Shown one piece after another: positions 22,963 to 34,300 of a DNA stretch of 64,000 nt; within the stretch, counting starts at the first letter, position 1, and each line of letters opens with the position of its first letter. This stretch comes from Torreya grandis (Eukaryota; Streptophyta; Pinopsida; Cupressales; Taxaceae): NCBI GenBank assembly GCA_037957365.1, contig JARHVA010001471.1:3044501-3108500 (forward strand). The letters are read 5' to 3'. A program made the position numbers and the translations under genes. The notes below the pieces were generated by a model. That model searched no databases and was not told where the DNA came from. It was given only the letters and a program-made list of their open reading frames with translations.

Positions 22963-23286
22963 CACATTCAACCAAAACATTGGCTTCCAAAATTGCAATA
23001 ACTTTTGTTGTCTGTATTTTTACACTTCCTCCTCTAATCTCCAGTGTTAGCGACAATTCAAGAGACGAAAACTCTGCTCGAAAGGATTAGATCTTTCACT
23101 ACTCTAACACAAGGTAAGCCTCCTCACATTCAACCAAAACAATGGCTTCCAAAATTGCAATAACTTTTGTTGTCTGCATTTTTACACTTCCTCCTCCAAT
23201 CTCTAATGTCAGCGACAATTCAAGAGATAAAAACTTTGCTCGAAAAGATTAGATCCTTCGCTACTCTAACACAAAGTGAGTCTCCT
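22963..23286 (+). repeat. 162-bp tandem duplication
   Basis: Unit 1 is 22963-23124 and unit 2 is 23125-23286, both starting CACATTCAACCAAAACA and ending AGTCTCCT or AGCCTCCT. About 90% identical by eye. See the embedded small ORF at 23142. Confidence 0.9.
23142..23252 (+). CDS. Tiny signal-peptide-like ORF, 36 codons (unrecognised)
   Basis: The frame starts MASKIAITFVVCIFTLPP and continues polar to a TAG. Its N-terminus has a basic residue followed by a hydrophobic core, like a secretory signal peptide. The first repeat unit encodes the same peptide with five substitutions, but its ATG has become TTG. Sequences resembling a splice donor (AAGGTAAGCC, about 23110-23120 in unit 1) follow the frame, so each unit could be a first exon of a small secreted-protein gene whose remainder is lost or unrecognised. 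No family assigned; it may be a pseudogene fragment. Confidence 0.3.
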   Translation: MASKIAITFVVCIFTLPPPISNVSDNSRDKNFARKD

Positions 23287-23289
23287 CAT

Positions 23290-26200
23290 TGCACTTATGA
23301 ATAAATCAAGAATTGAATCCACGATCAAGACTACTCTACAAACTATCACTCCATACCTATTTTTCTACCCATATTTTTGTTAGACAACAATGATTTCAGA
23401 AGATATATGTTTTGAAAATAAAATGTTTTCTTTTTAATCATTGATGACGGTTTCAACTTCTAACAAAGAGACCTAAAATTTATTCATGTGCATTGAGATT
23501 TCACATTGGCTTCTATTTATCTATGGGAAAATTTGAAGATTAAACATATTTTTAGTGCCCCCTATGTTATATTTTTTATAAAATGTTCTTTTTATTCTTA
23601 ATATTTTTAAATATAAAGATATGGGGATTGTCTTGGGTAGCCAAATTTAAAAAAATTTAAATTGATCAAAGAGCTGGAAAATATGTTATCTGGAACAATT
23701 ATATTGTTTGTGCCAATCAACTTAAATTATAGAAATAGTCAGAAAAAAAATTCAATTGAGAAATTAAATAAGGGAAGAGATCAAGATTTTAATTTGAATT
23801 GTTTTGTTTTGTTTTTGTTTTTGTTTTTTAAGTTTACATTTTATTGTTTAATTTAAATATTTTTAAGTTTTATAATTATATAAATAATCGGATAGTTTAG
23901 ATATGTTATGTTTTTATAATTTATATAAAAAAATTATTATTTTTTAAATAATTATAATTTTTTTCAAAGTTTTAAATTATCATTTGTAATTTTACATCAA
24001 GAATCAGGTATTATGTTCAAAAGCATCAAATAAATAGGAAATACATTATTAATATAAACCAATCCTAGTAAACAATTCTTATATAATATATTTAAAATAT
24101 AAAATCATATAAACATTTAAAAAATCAAAAATCAAAAAAACTTTAAAAAAATTATATATATATATATAATCACAAAATTAACAATTTGAAATATTTAATT
24201 TTAAAAATATTATATCCCTCCTAATCAAACCCTATTTAACATTAGAGTTAAAAGAAGTATTTTCTAAAGAAGGGATTGAAGCAGTATATAACATTAGAGT
24301 TTAAGGAAGTATTTTGGTAATTCTAATTTTTTATTGGCTTGTTGGCACCATTAATTTTTTCTAACAAATGTTAAAATTATTATTGTTTATATTTTATTTT
24401 GAAAATTTATTAATTATAATAGCTAAAAAATAATTTATTTAGTTTTCTTTTAGTTAGTGAATATTGAATTGACAATTTTAAATTGTTATTTCAAATTTTT
24501 TTTTTTTTTTTTAAATTATAAAATAACATGTGTACAGCATTTGATATTTGAAATGACTTCAAAAATAAATAAATAAATATTAACTTCAATCTTAAAAGTG
24601 ACATGTAAATCTCAAAATATATGAATTGATCTTGCAAGCAAGCAATTACATATGGATTTGACTAGATATAATATTTAGATATTAACTTATTGAAAATATT
24701 TATTGTGTTATACAAGGATTAAAATATGATATTAAAAACATTTTCACATCAAAAAGTGAAATAAAAAACCTATCTCTATCAAATTCTTTGATTTTTTGTA
24801 TCAAATTTTTATTATTCTATTCATGGCTACGAAATTATTCATGATCATTGTGAACTCTTGTACAACCCACGTAATAAAATAGACTAACTATTCTAATTCT
24901 ATCCCTAAAAAGTAAATAAAACAAATGAAAATATATTGCTCTGGCTTTAAAGAAGTTTTTAACTTTAATGCAAACATATATGTGTTTAAAGTGACATATG
25001 ACTTCCACTTCCAAGTCCCTCGGACTTAACTCATGCATAACATTAGCAATTGTGGATGTTGATTGCCCCTATTGTTAACATCAGCGAATTTTTCTCTAAA
25101 TGCAACCGTGGAATTATTCATGATCACTATGAATTCATTTGCAGTGATCAAATTATCGTTCTCATTGTACACTTGTGACAATTTAAGTGTTTTTTATTAA
25201 ATTTGTGATCTCACCTATGAATTTTGTTTACTCTATTCTTTCAAACTTCAAAATTTTCATCGTGTTCACCTCAATGTTCAATGTGGAATTTGTCAAAATG
25301 GAGGTCACCTACAAACTACATTAATTTGCACTAATTTTCACATATTTAATTTGATTTCAGTTTGTATTAGAATGGCAACTAAATGTCCAATTGGATTCAT
25401 TCTTAAATGTTGCGAATTAATGGTAGACATCAAATTTGGTCACTATAACTTTAGGGATTAGTAAGTCTGTTAATCTTGTACCCATCCAATAATCCTAACC
25501 ATCCACATGTCCTCATCGTGTAGCCTAGAGATCACAAAGTGCCTTGTTCACTTTGATAATTACCTTCTTCTCTGTGGACGCATTAGTTCTTTAAATCAGT
25601 TTTTATCTTGATCCAGGTCTGATTATTTGCCATGACCGCATGGAGAAATGTTGTATATTTTGTTTTCACTATGTCCATTCCAAGTGAATCGAGTGGAATT
25701 GTCTATCTACTTCTCAATCAAAAGGTCACAGAGTGCTCTCAAACTTTCGAATGGCTTCTTTGTTGTCCCTGAATGCGTGGAATTTTTTATTCGCTTTTAT
25801 GCGTGCTCAAGTTCGCATGCTATTTGTCACCACATCTATCGTGGCCACATGTAATATTCTGGGATAGTGTGGCCTTGTTGACTTCAAGTCTTCATTATCT
25901 TTTTCCTTCTATCTTGTTCATATAGAGCAATATGTGTGGCCATTTATTTTCATCACATAATCATAGACGTTTTGAAATGCCTCACTTCAACATTCACAGA
26001 TCTATGGAATTATTAATTCCACTTTATATATCTCGCCATTCAAATATCTTCTCTCCTTTATATCTCATAGCCATGTGAAGACAACCTATGAATTGACTCC
26101 TCATAAGCTCCACATCTTCTCTTCTGTTGTGGCCACATGTCAAAATTTGTGCAATGTATTTGCACCAAGCTCCAAGCGTTTGTCACATTTCACCTTATTT

Positions 26201-28590
26201 GTGTTTATTCCGCATGAACCATGTGGCAATCTTTGATTGATTTGCAATCACGAGGTCACATAGTGTCTTAGGCTTTTGAATTTCTTTGTTTGAAATGCAC
26301 ATATCCATTACTTTTTTCAATTTCACTACAGATTCTTTTAACCTCTGCCCACTTTCCCTACACAGTAAATAGACAAGTCGTAGTTATATTCAAAGACCTT
26401 AATAAACTACATACATTATTTTTATATGATGCTGAATTTTAAATTCACTTTATTTTTCCACACGTCAACAAGTTTACCTATATATAATGAACAAAACACC
26501 TTGTGGTCACATCTTTTAAAAATAGTGCACACTTTAAATGCCCTGTGATGAAAAGAGAGGACAAACTTTAGTTTTTGAGACCAAAAAGGAAGTACTTAAC
26601 AATTGAAACAGAGTCACGCAATCATAGAAGTCTTAAAACATAGCTTTACACATTGACAGGAACCTCCATGGATGTGTTAATGCATTCATGTCAATTTAAG
26701 TTGTCATCATGTCCATTGGTCGCAAGGATCTCAAGTGATATGGAAAAAAGCATGAACTTTTAAACTTTGAATAAATGTGTGTGGTTGCAATTCATTCAAA
26801 GTTTTCTAAAGGCTATTTTGTGGCCACTAAATGTGCTCTAACCAAGTCTAAAATGGATAAAAGGGGGTCTCTACTTCTAAAAGAAAGGGTGTTGGTCACA
26901 ACAAACTTCATTCCGGGAACCTACTTTCTTTGCCACTATAGCAATTTTGATGCTTTTTGATAGAAATTTGTGATCGCTACTTCTTTAGCATTTGACTTAA
27001 AAGTACCTATACGGTGGTGTGATTTCAATAAAAATCTACAATCAAATGAATATATGCAAACTCTAATAAATTTTAAATTCAAATATAAACAAAAATTAGT
27101 CTATAAACTTTTCCTTTTTACTTGTTCTCTATCTTACTATTCTTCTCTTAAACCCTACATCTATTTGTTCCACTCAGTGCTATGCACTTATATTAATGTT
27201 TTTCATATTTTATGTCTTTCAACAAAGTACTTTTAACACATTTAAAACAATGATAATTGTACATGTTTTAGGCATTGTTTATTATTGAAACGATTTGCAC
27301 TGATAATAAATGTGATCACAACTATCATCTCAATGGGATGTAATTTTCATTTCTCTACAATTGCCTACTTTGCACTGACCAACAAAAATATTTTTTGACA
27401 ATCATGTCAAGAATTCACCACTATATAGCCTTCCTTTGATATTGGTTTGTAATAGCACAACTTATAACTATATTTTGCGTGTTTTTGTTTCGCAAGCTTC
27501 AAATCACACAAATATTAAACAAGAATAAAATATTTTGTAGTACCTTAGTCTTTATAGCAATATTTTGTACCCCATAAGTAGTAATGACCAAAATTTAATT
27601 AGTTTTAAGTCTTCACTGTGATGCTGACAACAAGGAAATGTGAGGAGAATTTAGCAATGGTATCAAAAGCAAAGTAAAAAGATAATTTCTATCCTTCCTT
27701 CAATTTTGAAGCTTCTCATTGTGTGAACACTTGCCATGTCATTGTATTTTCATGTGTTAGTGCAAGCACTATCTATCTCTGGATGATGGTAGTATGATTG
27801 TATTTGCACTAAATTATATTGAATGATGATTGTATGATTGTGTTTGCACTAAATTATACTTGAGTTGACTACATTTCTATCATTCCTAGAGGTACTATGC
27901 CACCTTGTGGCATTGTTCAAAGTCATCATGATTCATTGATTTCATAAAAACCTTTGAAGAAGTTACATCTTTGGAATGTTCATCAAAAGAAAGAAATCCC
28001 AAGTTGATCTCATCATGATGAGAGTGTATATGATATATGAATGCATTATTGTCAAGCTTTAAAGTAACTAAAGTTGGACCAAAATATTGGAACTACAAAT
28101 TTTGTTTGTAGTCTTCCAAACTCATGGGGGTTTTAGTGATTGTAACTAGTGCCAAAGCATGTGGTAGGAGTGTGTTAGGAAGTAATTTTGCTTGTAGAAA
28201 TCAAAAGAAACTCTAATGACAGGTGTCGTTATCATGAACTCATGCTTATTAGAGGGCAGTAAAAACAATCTCGTCATACGATTGAAATATATTCACATGG
28301 CAAGGCAAAATCAACACCTCCTCAAAAGTTAGTGGCAGTATTGTGGTATGCTAGATATAGGACAATATTTTATATTTAGTTTGCCCTAAAATAACATCTT
28401 TGAAGCACCCACACAAGAATAGCGTTCTTCATCATACAATTTTTCCAAGCTTTAGTGGTGTTGAAAGATCGGAGCAATAGCAAATTTAAGGTGAGGTAAC
28501 AACCAAAGGCACTAGACAATCTATTGATGCACCTTTTAAGCATATGCACAATTGATGGAGTGTTTAACCTACCCCTTACAAAATTGGCAT
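23290..28590. other. Intergenic DNA, no gene recognised
   Basis: Very AT-rich to about 24.8 kb, then moderately AT-rich. Open frames up to 88 codons carry no recognisable motif. Phrases recur loosely at 24.8-26.6 kb (for example ATTCATGATCA near 24837 and 25117, and variants of GGTCACA.AGTG), suggesting an old, diverged repeat. No element could be delimited. Confidence 0.45.
27782..27861. repeat. About 42-bp imperfect tandem duplication
   Basis: Two units containing TATGATTGT(A/G)TTTGCACTAA followed by ATTATA. Confidence 0.8.
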
Positions 28591-28599
28591 AAGTTACTA

Positions 28600-28880
28600 A
28601 CCCTCACTTAGAGAAGGATGTAAGTGCACATTAGCCTTGCAAGGTATGCCTCTGATGCACCCTACTTGTAACCCCTTTTTATGCATTATGGGGCCCGCTA
28701 ACCATAGAGCGGGCATTTTTCTTGTGTTACTAAAACTAGTGTGGGTACATTTGATAACATACCTCACCATATACATATAATCACACAATAAACATCTCTC
28801 CTACGGGACTTCCTAGAGAGCTCTTAGGTGACAAAGCAAGATTACGAGTAAAAATGTATCTTTACTCCAACATCCTCCTT
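28600..28880 (-). repeat. Probable LTR edge of a minus-strand LTR element
   Basis: The minus strand reads AAGGAGGA (28880-28873) followed at once by TGTTGGAGTAAAGATAC, the typical junction of a polypurine tract with the start of a copia-type 3' LTR. The left end of the LTR and its partner were not found, so 28600 is nominal. Confidence 0.4.
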
Positions 28881-29059
28881 GATTTTGGCTTTGGAGTATT
28901 ATGTATCCTCTTGCCTACATTGTTTAGCCACTACTTCTACATGGGTCCAATTAATGCATAGTGTCCTGAATAATCACTGAAAATTATCACCCATGCCTTT
29001 CACTAACTTATCATTGTAGATCATTGAATCCCAATAGTTTTCGCTCAATGAAATAATAT

Positions 29060-29910
29060 TTGAATGCACAAGTTGTCACCTGATTTAGTGATATGATATA
29101 GGATCTTGGGAGTTGTCACTTGATCTGTAAGTATTATAAAAGCCATCACTTGATCTAAAAATATGTATTATAGATGTTGCCCAATCTGAAGCTTGAATAA
29201 AAGCTCTCACTTATCCAGAAAATGGATAAATTAATGTGATAAATTATTGTCATCGAAACTGAAATTTGAACGAGTTCCCACTCTCCCTGAAACCTAAATT
29301 AGGTGTGTTGCCTAATCTAGAAACAAAATATGAGCTCTCACTTGGCCTAGAAACCTGAAAAAGGCTTGTACTTGTCACATGCTCTGAAACTAAATACGAG
29401 TTTTTGCTTGACCTGAAAACCCAAATAAGGGATGTCACCCAATCTGAATTGACTATTCAATAGAGAACAAACTCAATTTGAACGAGTTCCCACTCTCCCT
29501 AAAACCTAAATTAGGTGTGTTGCCTAATCTAGAAACAAAATATGAGCTCTCACTTGGCCTAGAAACCTGAAAAAGGCTTGTACTTGTCACATGCTCTGAA
29601 ACTAAATACGAGTTTTTGCTTGACCTGAAAACCCAAATAAGGGATGTCACCCAATCTGAATTGACTATTCAATAGAGAACAAACTCAATCTGAAAAAATT
29701 AAGGTTGCCATCGATAGTGAGAATCAAACCATAATATGAGTTCTAAAATTTGGTAGCTCCAGTTTCCCCTGATAGTACCAATGTTATCGGTTGTCACCTA
29801 ATATTACAAACGTTAAAACAATATTATAGGTTGTGGCCCAATCATACCAATGTTGAAACAATGTTGTTGTAGGTTGCCGCCCCAATTATGCCACTGCTGA
29901 AACAATACCT
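29060..29910. repeat. Diverged minisatellite, period about 32 bp
   Basis: Successive segments of about 28-40 bp share a core like TTGTCACCTGATCTGAAA with A/T-rich spacers, for example near 29068, 29110, 29145, 29302, 29331, 29397, 29429, 29790 and 29831. The irregular spacing shows age. Embedded is a recent 212-bp duplication listed next. Minus-strand open frames across it are repeat artefacts. Confidence 0.7.
29263..29689. repeat. 212-bp near-identical tandem duplication
   Basis: Unit 1 starts at 29263 and unit 2 at 29475, both at AATTTGAACGAGTTCCC and reaching CAAACTCAAT. Only a base or two differ, so this is much younger than the minisatellite it duplicates. Confidence 0.95.
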
Positions 29911-31354
29911 CAACTATATAGTCTACCCACATCTGAATTAGCTATTCTCAATACAAGAAGAGAGGATTTTCCCAACTAATCACCCCTCGAACCATACTCA
30001 CTTTGTGGCTTCGATAGCCCTAAGAAGCATATGGAGTAGAACCCATCACTTACAAGTTGTACATGTAAGGGCAAAAAATACTCTTCACAATCTTAAATCA
30101 TCAGAGAAACATTGTCGTGACAATCCCACTGAAGCCCAAATGATTAAAATGCAACCTTGCTTACAGCAATTCAAAAATAACATGTCAGCAACTTAATACA
30201 TATCATATATACATAGTGCAAAAATTCACCAAGAAATATCAATCAAGGTTTTTATCTTGGATTTTTCACATACCACATTGATTAATAATTCACTTATCTT
30301 CTCCGCTAATTTCCCATTAATTGGTGACAAATGGAATCAATTTAGTTACATCACTGTGTTGGCCTCAAAAAAATATTCAGGAACAAACAACAAAAAAAAA
30401 AGGCTCCAAACTCCAAAATAACAGTCAAATAACAGTCAAATGGATATCAAATTTAAGGTCGAACATAATTGTGAACACGCTCGCACCATTGCATCCCTCA
30501 CCTTGCTACCATTGTAGAACACCTATTGGCATAACTTGCCCAATAGTCTAGGGGCAACTCATTTATTAAAAAGATACTCTTCAAGCCAATAGATTCCTAC
30601 GCTTGACCCATTTAAGTGTGGACAATGGATTGCTAAGATGTCTTAGGTGAAGAACAAGTTTTCCCCTACAAGTATGATTAAATTCAAACTTTCCCAGGAT
30701 ACGCTTCCAGCCTAAACTTCACAACCATGGAGGATTCAAGTGCCAATCAAAAGAGCTTTAAAAACAATTGTCTTATACAGACTTTCAAAAGAGCTTAATT
30801 GAAAATCTTAGGTGACATTTAGGCAGATCTTGGGTATGATTTTACACCTTATCTAATATACTGGCTTAAAAAAATCGCATTAGCACATTCGTTTTACCAT
30901 TACTTACTGCCATATATACCTCTAAACAGTCCCCTTTCACACATTAAGAATCGCCCATGAGAACACCGTTCAAACATTAACATGTGAAATAATAACAATC
31001 AATGCATAGCTCTCATCTTAGGGGGTCGCTGTTCTTATTTCGTGATATCTTAAGTTACAGCATCAAGAATTTACTTGATTGGTGGCTTATAAAAGAGTTT
31101 CATTAACTTAATAAAGCATTATTTCTGGCACGTTGCTTTCACAACATAAACAGTGGGAAACTCCCAAGGAAAATGGTGCTGTAGAAACGTTTCTAGAGCA
31201 GTACCTGCCTCAAAACCTAATCTCAACTCAATTACCTTTGATTGAATGTGCCGTGTAATTTGCTTCAATCGGTCCCCAATATGAAAACAGCATTCAGGGT
31301 TGATGTGCCCACTTTGTAGTAATATGTGTGTCAATACATATTAATAGTTTTAAT
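29911..31354. other. 3' flank and probable 3' UTR of the PDI gene
   Basis: No gene on either strand. The part next to 31355 should be the 3' UTR of the minus-strand PDI gene. A clear AATAAA was not seen within about 300 bp of the stop; AATAAT (minus, about 31122-31117) is a possible variant. A minus-strand frame at 31334-31119 begins just beyond the PDI stop and is probably UTR. The cleavage site is not determined. Confidence 0.4.
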
Positions 31355-34300
31355 TTATAGCTCATCATTAGGTTGGTCAGCGGCATTTGCGTCTTCACTA
31401 ACTGGGACAGATTGTGCAGTCTCAGTATTGCTTTTCTTTGGCAACTTGAATGGGATAGCTGCATTTTGCTTCAGAAATTTGTACAGAGCTTTGACAGTTC
31501 GGTCGGCATCAACTGTAATCTGCTCAAGCATTGATGCAATTATTGTTAGATAAAAATTTGTGTAATATATTTATAAAGCACAGCTGGTATGGAAAACTCG
31601 GATATTGCATTTGTTAGAGGGCTCACGGGATCAAAACTCTTGTTTCCTGCCGGATAGAAGAGAATTGTTGGAAACCCATCAGACTGTCACAAGCAAATAA
31701 TAAGTTCAGAAGGGAATCCTGATATTTTATAAATGTTAGCAGTAATCAAGAGCACGACCTCATAGTAATTACTAATAACCCTGATTTGCACAACATGAGA
31801 AGTATTGGCAACCCCAAACATGTGCATAACCATCTAATGAAAATAGACAAGATCAACTACTGCTCATAACCTACCCTGGCTCTGGCATGCTCATTAGTCG
31901 TGCCATCCATCTTAGCAATCACTAGAGATTCTACACCACGAAGTTGCTTTGCAAGTTTGTTATATATAGGTTCCAATGCTTGGCAATGCCCACACCAAGG
32001 TGCATAAATCTATGAAGAATGAAATGCCAGTAAAATGTAAGAAGTACTTGTGTCAATAAAGCAGGTTTTAACTTCTGGTAAACATGAATGCCAAACTCAC
32101 CTCCAGAAGAACATCTTTTGACTCATCCAACACTATCTCATCAAAGTTCTTTCCAACAACAATTTTCACATCGCCATCATTCTATAAAATGCAGAAACAT
32201 AATGCATCAAGATAAAAATAATCAATGGTATGAATGCTTGTATAACAAAAAAATGTAAAAATGAAGTCAACAAACCTCTACAGGTACGGGATCAGACTTC
32301 AAGAAAGGCTTGAGCTGATCTTCCAAGAAACCCTCTCCAAAAGCCTAGACATGAGAAGAATATCAGTGTTGCCTTCTCAAAGAGTAAAGGAAAGAAAGAA
32401 AATGATAAAATGATAAAGCAAAATCTACTGTACACTTTTACCGTTCACAAATCCATAAAATAATCAAAATAAACTTTTACACCAAATGATAATTATATGT
32501 GCTAAAACTACTCATGCATCAATCATAATTTCTAAGAAGCACAATTTGTCTGAAACCTCTAAAGCTTAGAAATATAAAAATTACTCAAAAAACTAAAAAA
32601 TCATTACAAATAGAGACCTAGATCCATAGTTGAAATTTCCTAAAGGCCTTAAAGGTGATACACTTGATTTTGAGTAATGTTACTTCCAATGTAGCATTCC
32701 AAAACACACTCCATGTAGTGAGTGTTTCTGGATACAACTGTGTGGACGTTTTTTTATCCCAAAACATTCACACATTTGTATCCAGAAGCACTCACTACAT
32801 GGACTGTGGAAATACCATTGCTCATATGCAACTCCATTTTAAGGATGACAATGAAATTAACAATCGGCTTTCAACCATAGCTCCCTCAAGTTTCCTGGAG
32901 CATTGAGCAGGGGAACCCAACACATTGGTTTTGTCACTGACAATGCATAAAAGTGAGCAAACTGAAAATGCAATGATATATCAACAGCATACAAGAAAAA
33001 TCATGGACTCAAATGGATTGCACTCATTCCTCATGTGCTAGGCAATAAATTCTCAGGCTTCACTATTGCAACTGCCATTATCATCATCACTCCCCAGGTT
33101 GAAACATGTCCCATGGCACTCCAACTAAACCAAAATAAATCCTTGCAGCCTCATATTCGATGAACTCCCCCATTACCAGCTACACCTGGAAAATGCTACC
33201 CGTATATTCCAAATTTGGTGTCAACATCCCTATAGCATCCCTAAGGGTCTATGTTTGTTTCGGATACAGGGATGCATTTCCAACTCATTCCCTTGTTACC
33301 GAAATGCAGGGGATGCATAAAACACATCCTGGAACCCTATGAACATATCCCCATGTTTTCGTGTTGCTCAGCTGGCAGCACATATGGAGGACTCATAGCT
33401 AAAGCCTAATATAATCCTTAAAATCTCCTTGAAAAAGGAGAATAAGCCATGTGAAGGGGGAAATATTGTCAAACAATGCAACCTCTTGTTTAACATCTCA
33501 AAATTGCATTTTGTACTTTTAGTAATAGTCCCTGCCAAAATCTTCCGAAATGTACGCCACTAGCCCTACAAGAAAAAGGAGAGCTTAACTCTCCAACTAC
33601 ACCCTCCAGCTTGAACTTGCAATGAACTGGGTTGAGTGTTAGTAATAACAATGCAAGAGGAACTGCCTTTTAATGTCTTAGTGGATGCTGTATGGGGGGC
33701 AACGCCGCCTCCTAATTTCATCCCCAACTGAATGGGGAATAAAATATCTATCAAACCCAAGACCATAGGGACAACTCAAGGGCATTTCTCAAGCATCCCC
33801 CAATCCCCATTTCCTGGACTAGTTGGAAAATCCCCTGCCACTGGCGATGCATTTAAAAGTTCCCTGTTTTGAACAGATCAACCATGAAACTTAAATCATC
33901 CATACAATTAATATTTCGTGTATATAAATCAATTTAAGTTTCTAAAAGCAATCCATGCAAGTCAAATTGAGTTTGTATAAAACTCTCAGTAACTGGTTAC
34001 AAATTGGGATAATTTAGTTGTTTTGGAAATAGATTTTTCTATAGGCCATACAATCATTGAAACTTTTCAAATGCATCTTACTATGGATAAATGTTGCATG
34101 TAACTAAGATTTGGCTTTTAAATAATGAAGCATGTGTAGATTGAGTCATCTACCCATTGCTTTAGTTTCAGAGAAGTTTGAGATAATAGGTACGTACTTC
34201 GAAAAGTCAGTTTACCTACAAGTCATACAAAATCTGTTCAAATGCAATTTTACAAAGACAGTTGCTCCAAAACACTGTATATGCAGGATGATATCTTTTA

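Noticed and set aside
29250..29650. Two near-identical minus-strand frames (62 and 65 codons)
   Set aside because: They are translations of the 212-bp tandem duplication of a minisatellite, not a duplicated gene.
31119..31334. Minus-strand open frame of 71 codons just beyond the PDI stop
   Set aside because: No motif, and it lies where the PDI 3' UTR is expected. The NDEL stop at 31355 is a convincing protein end.
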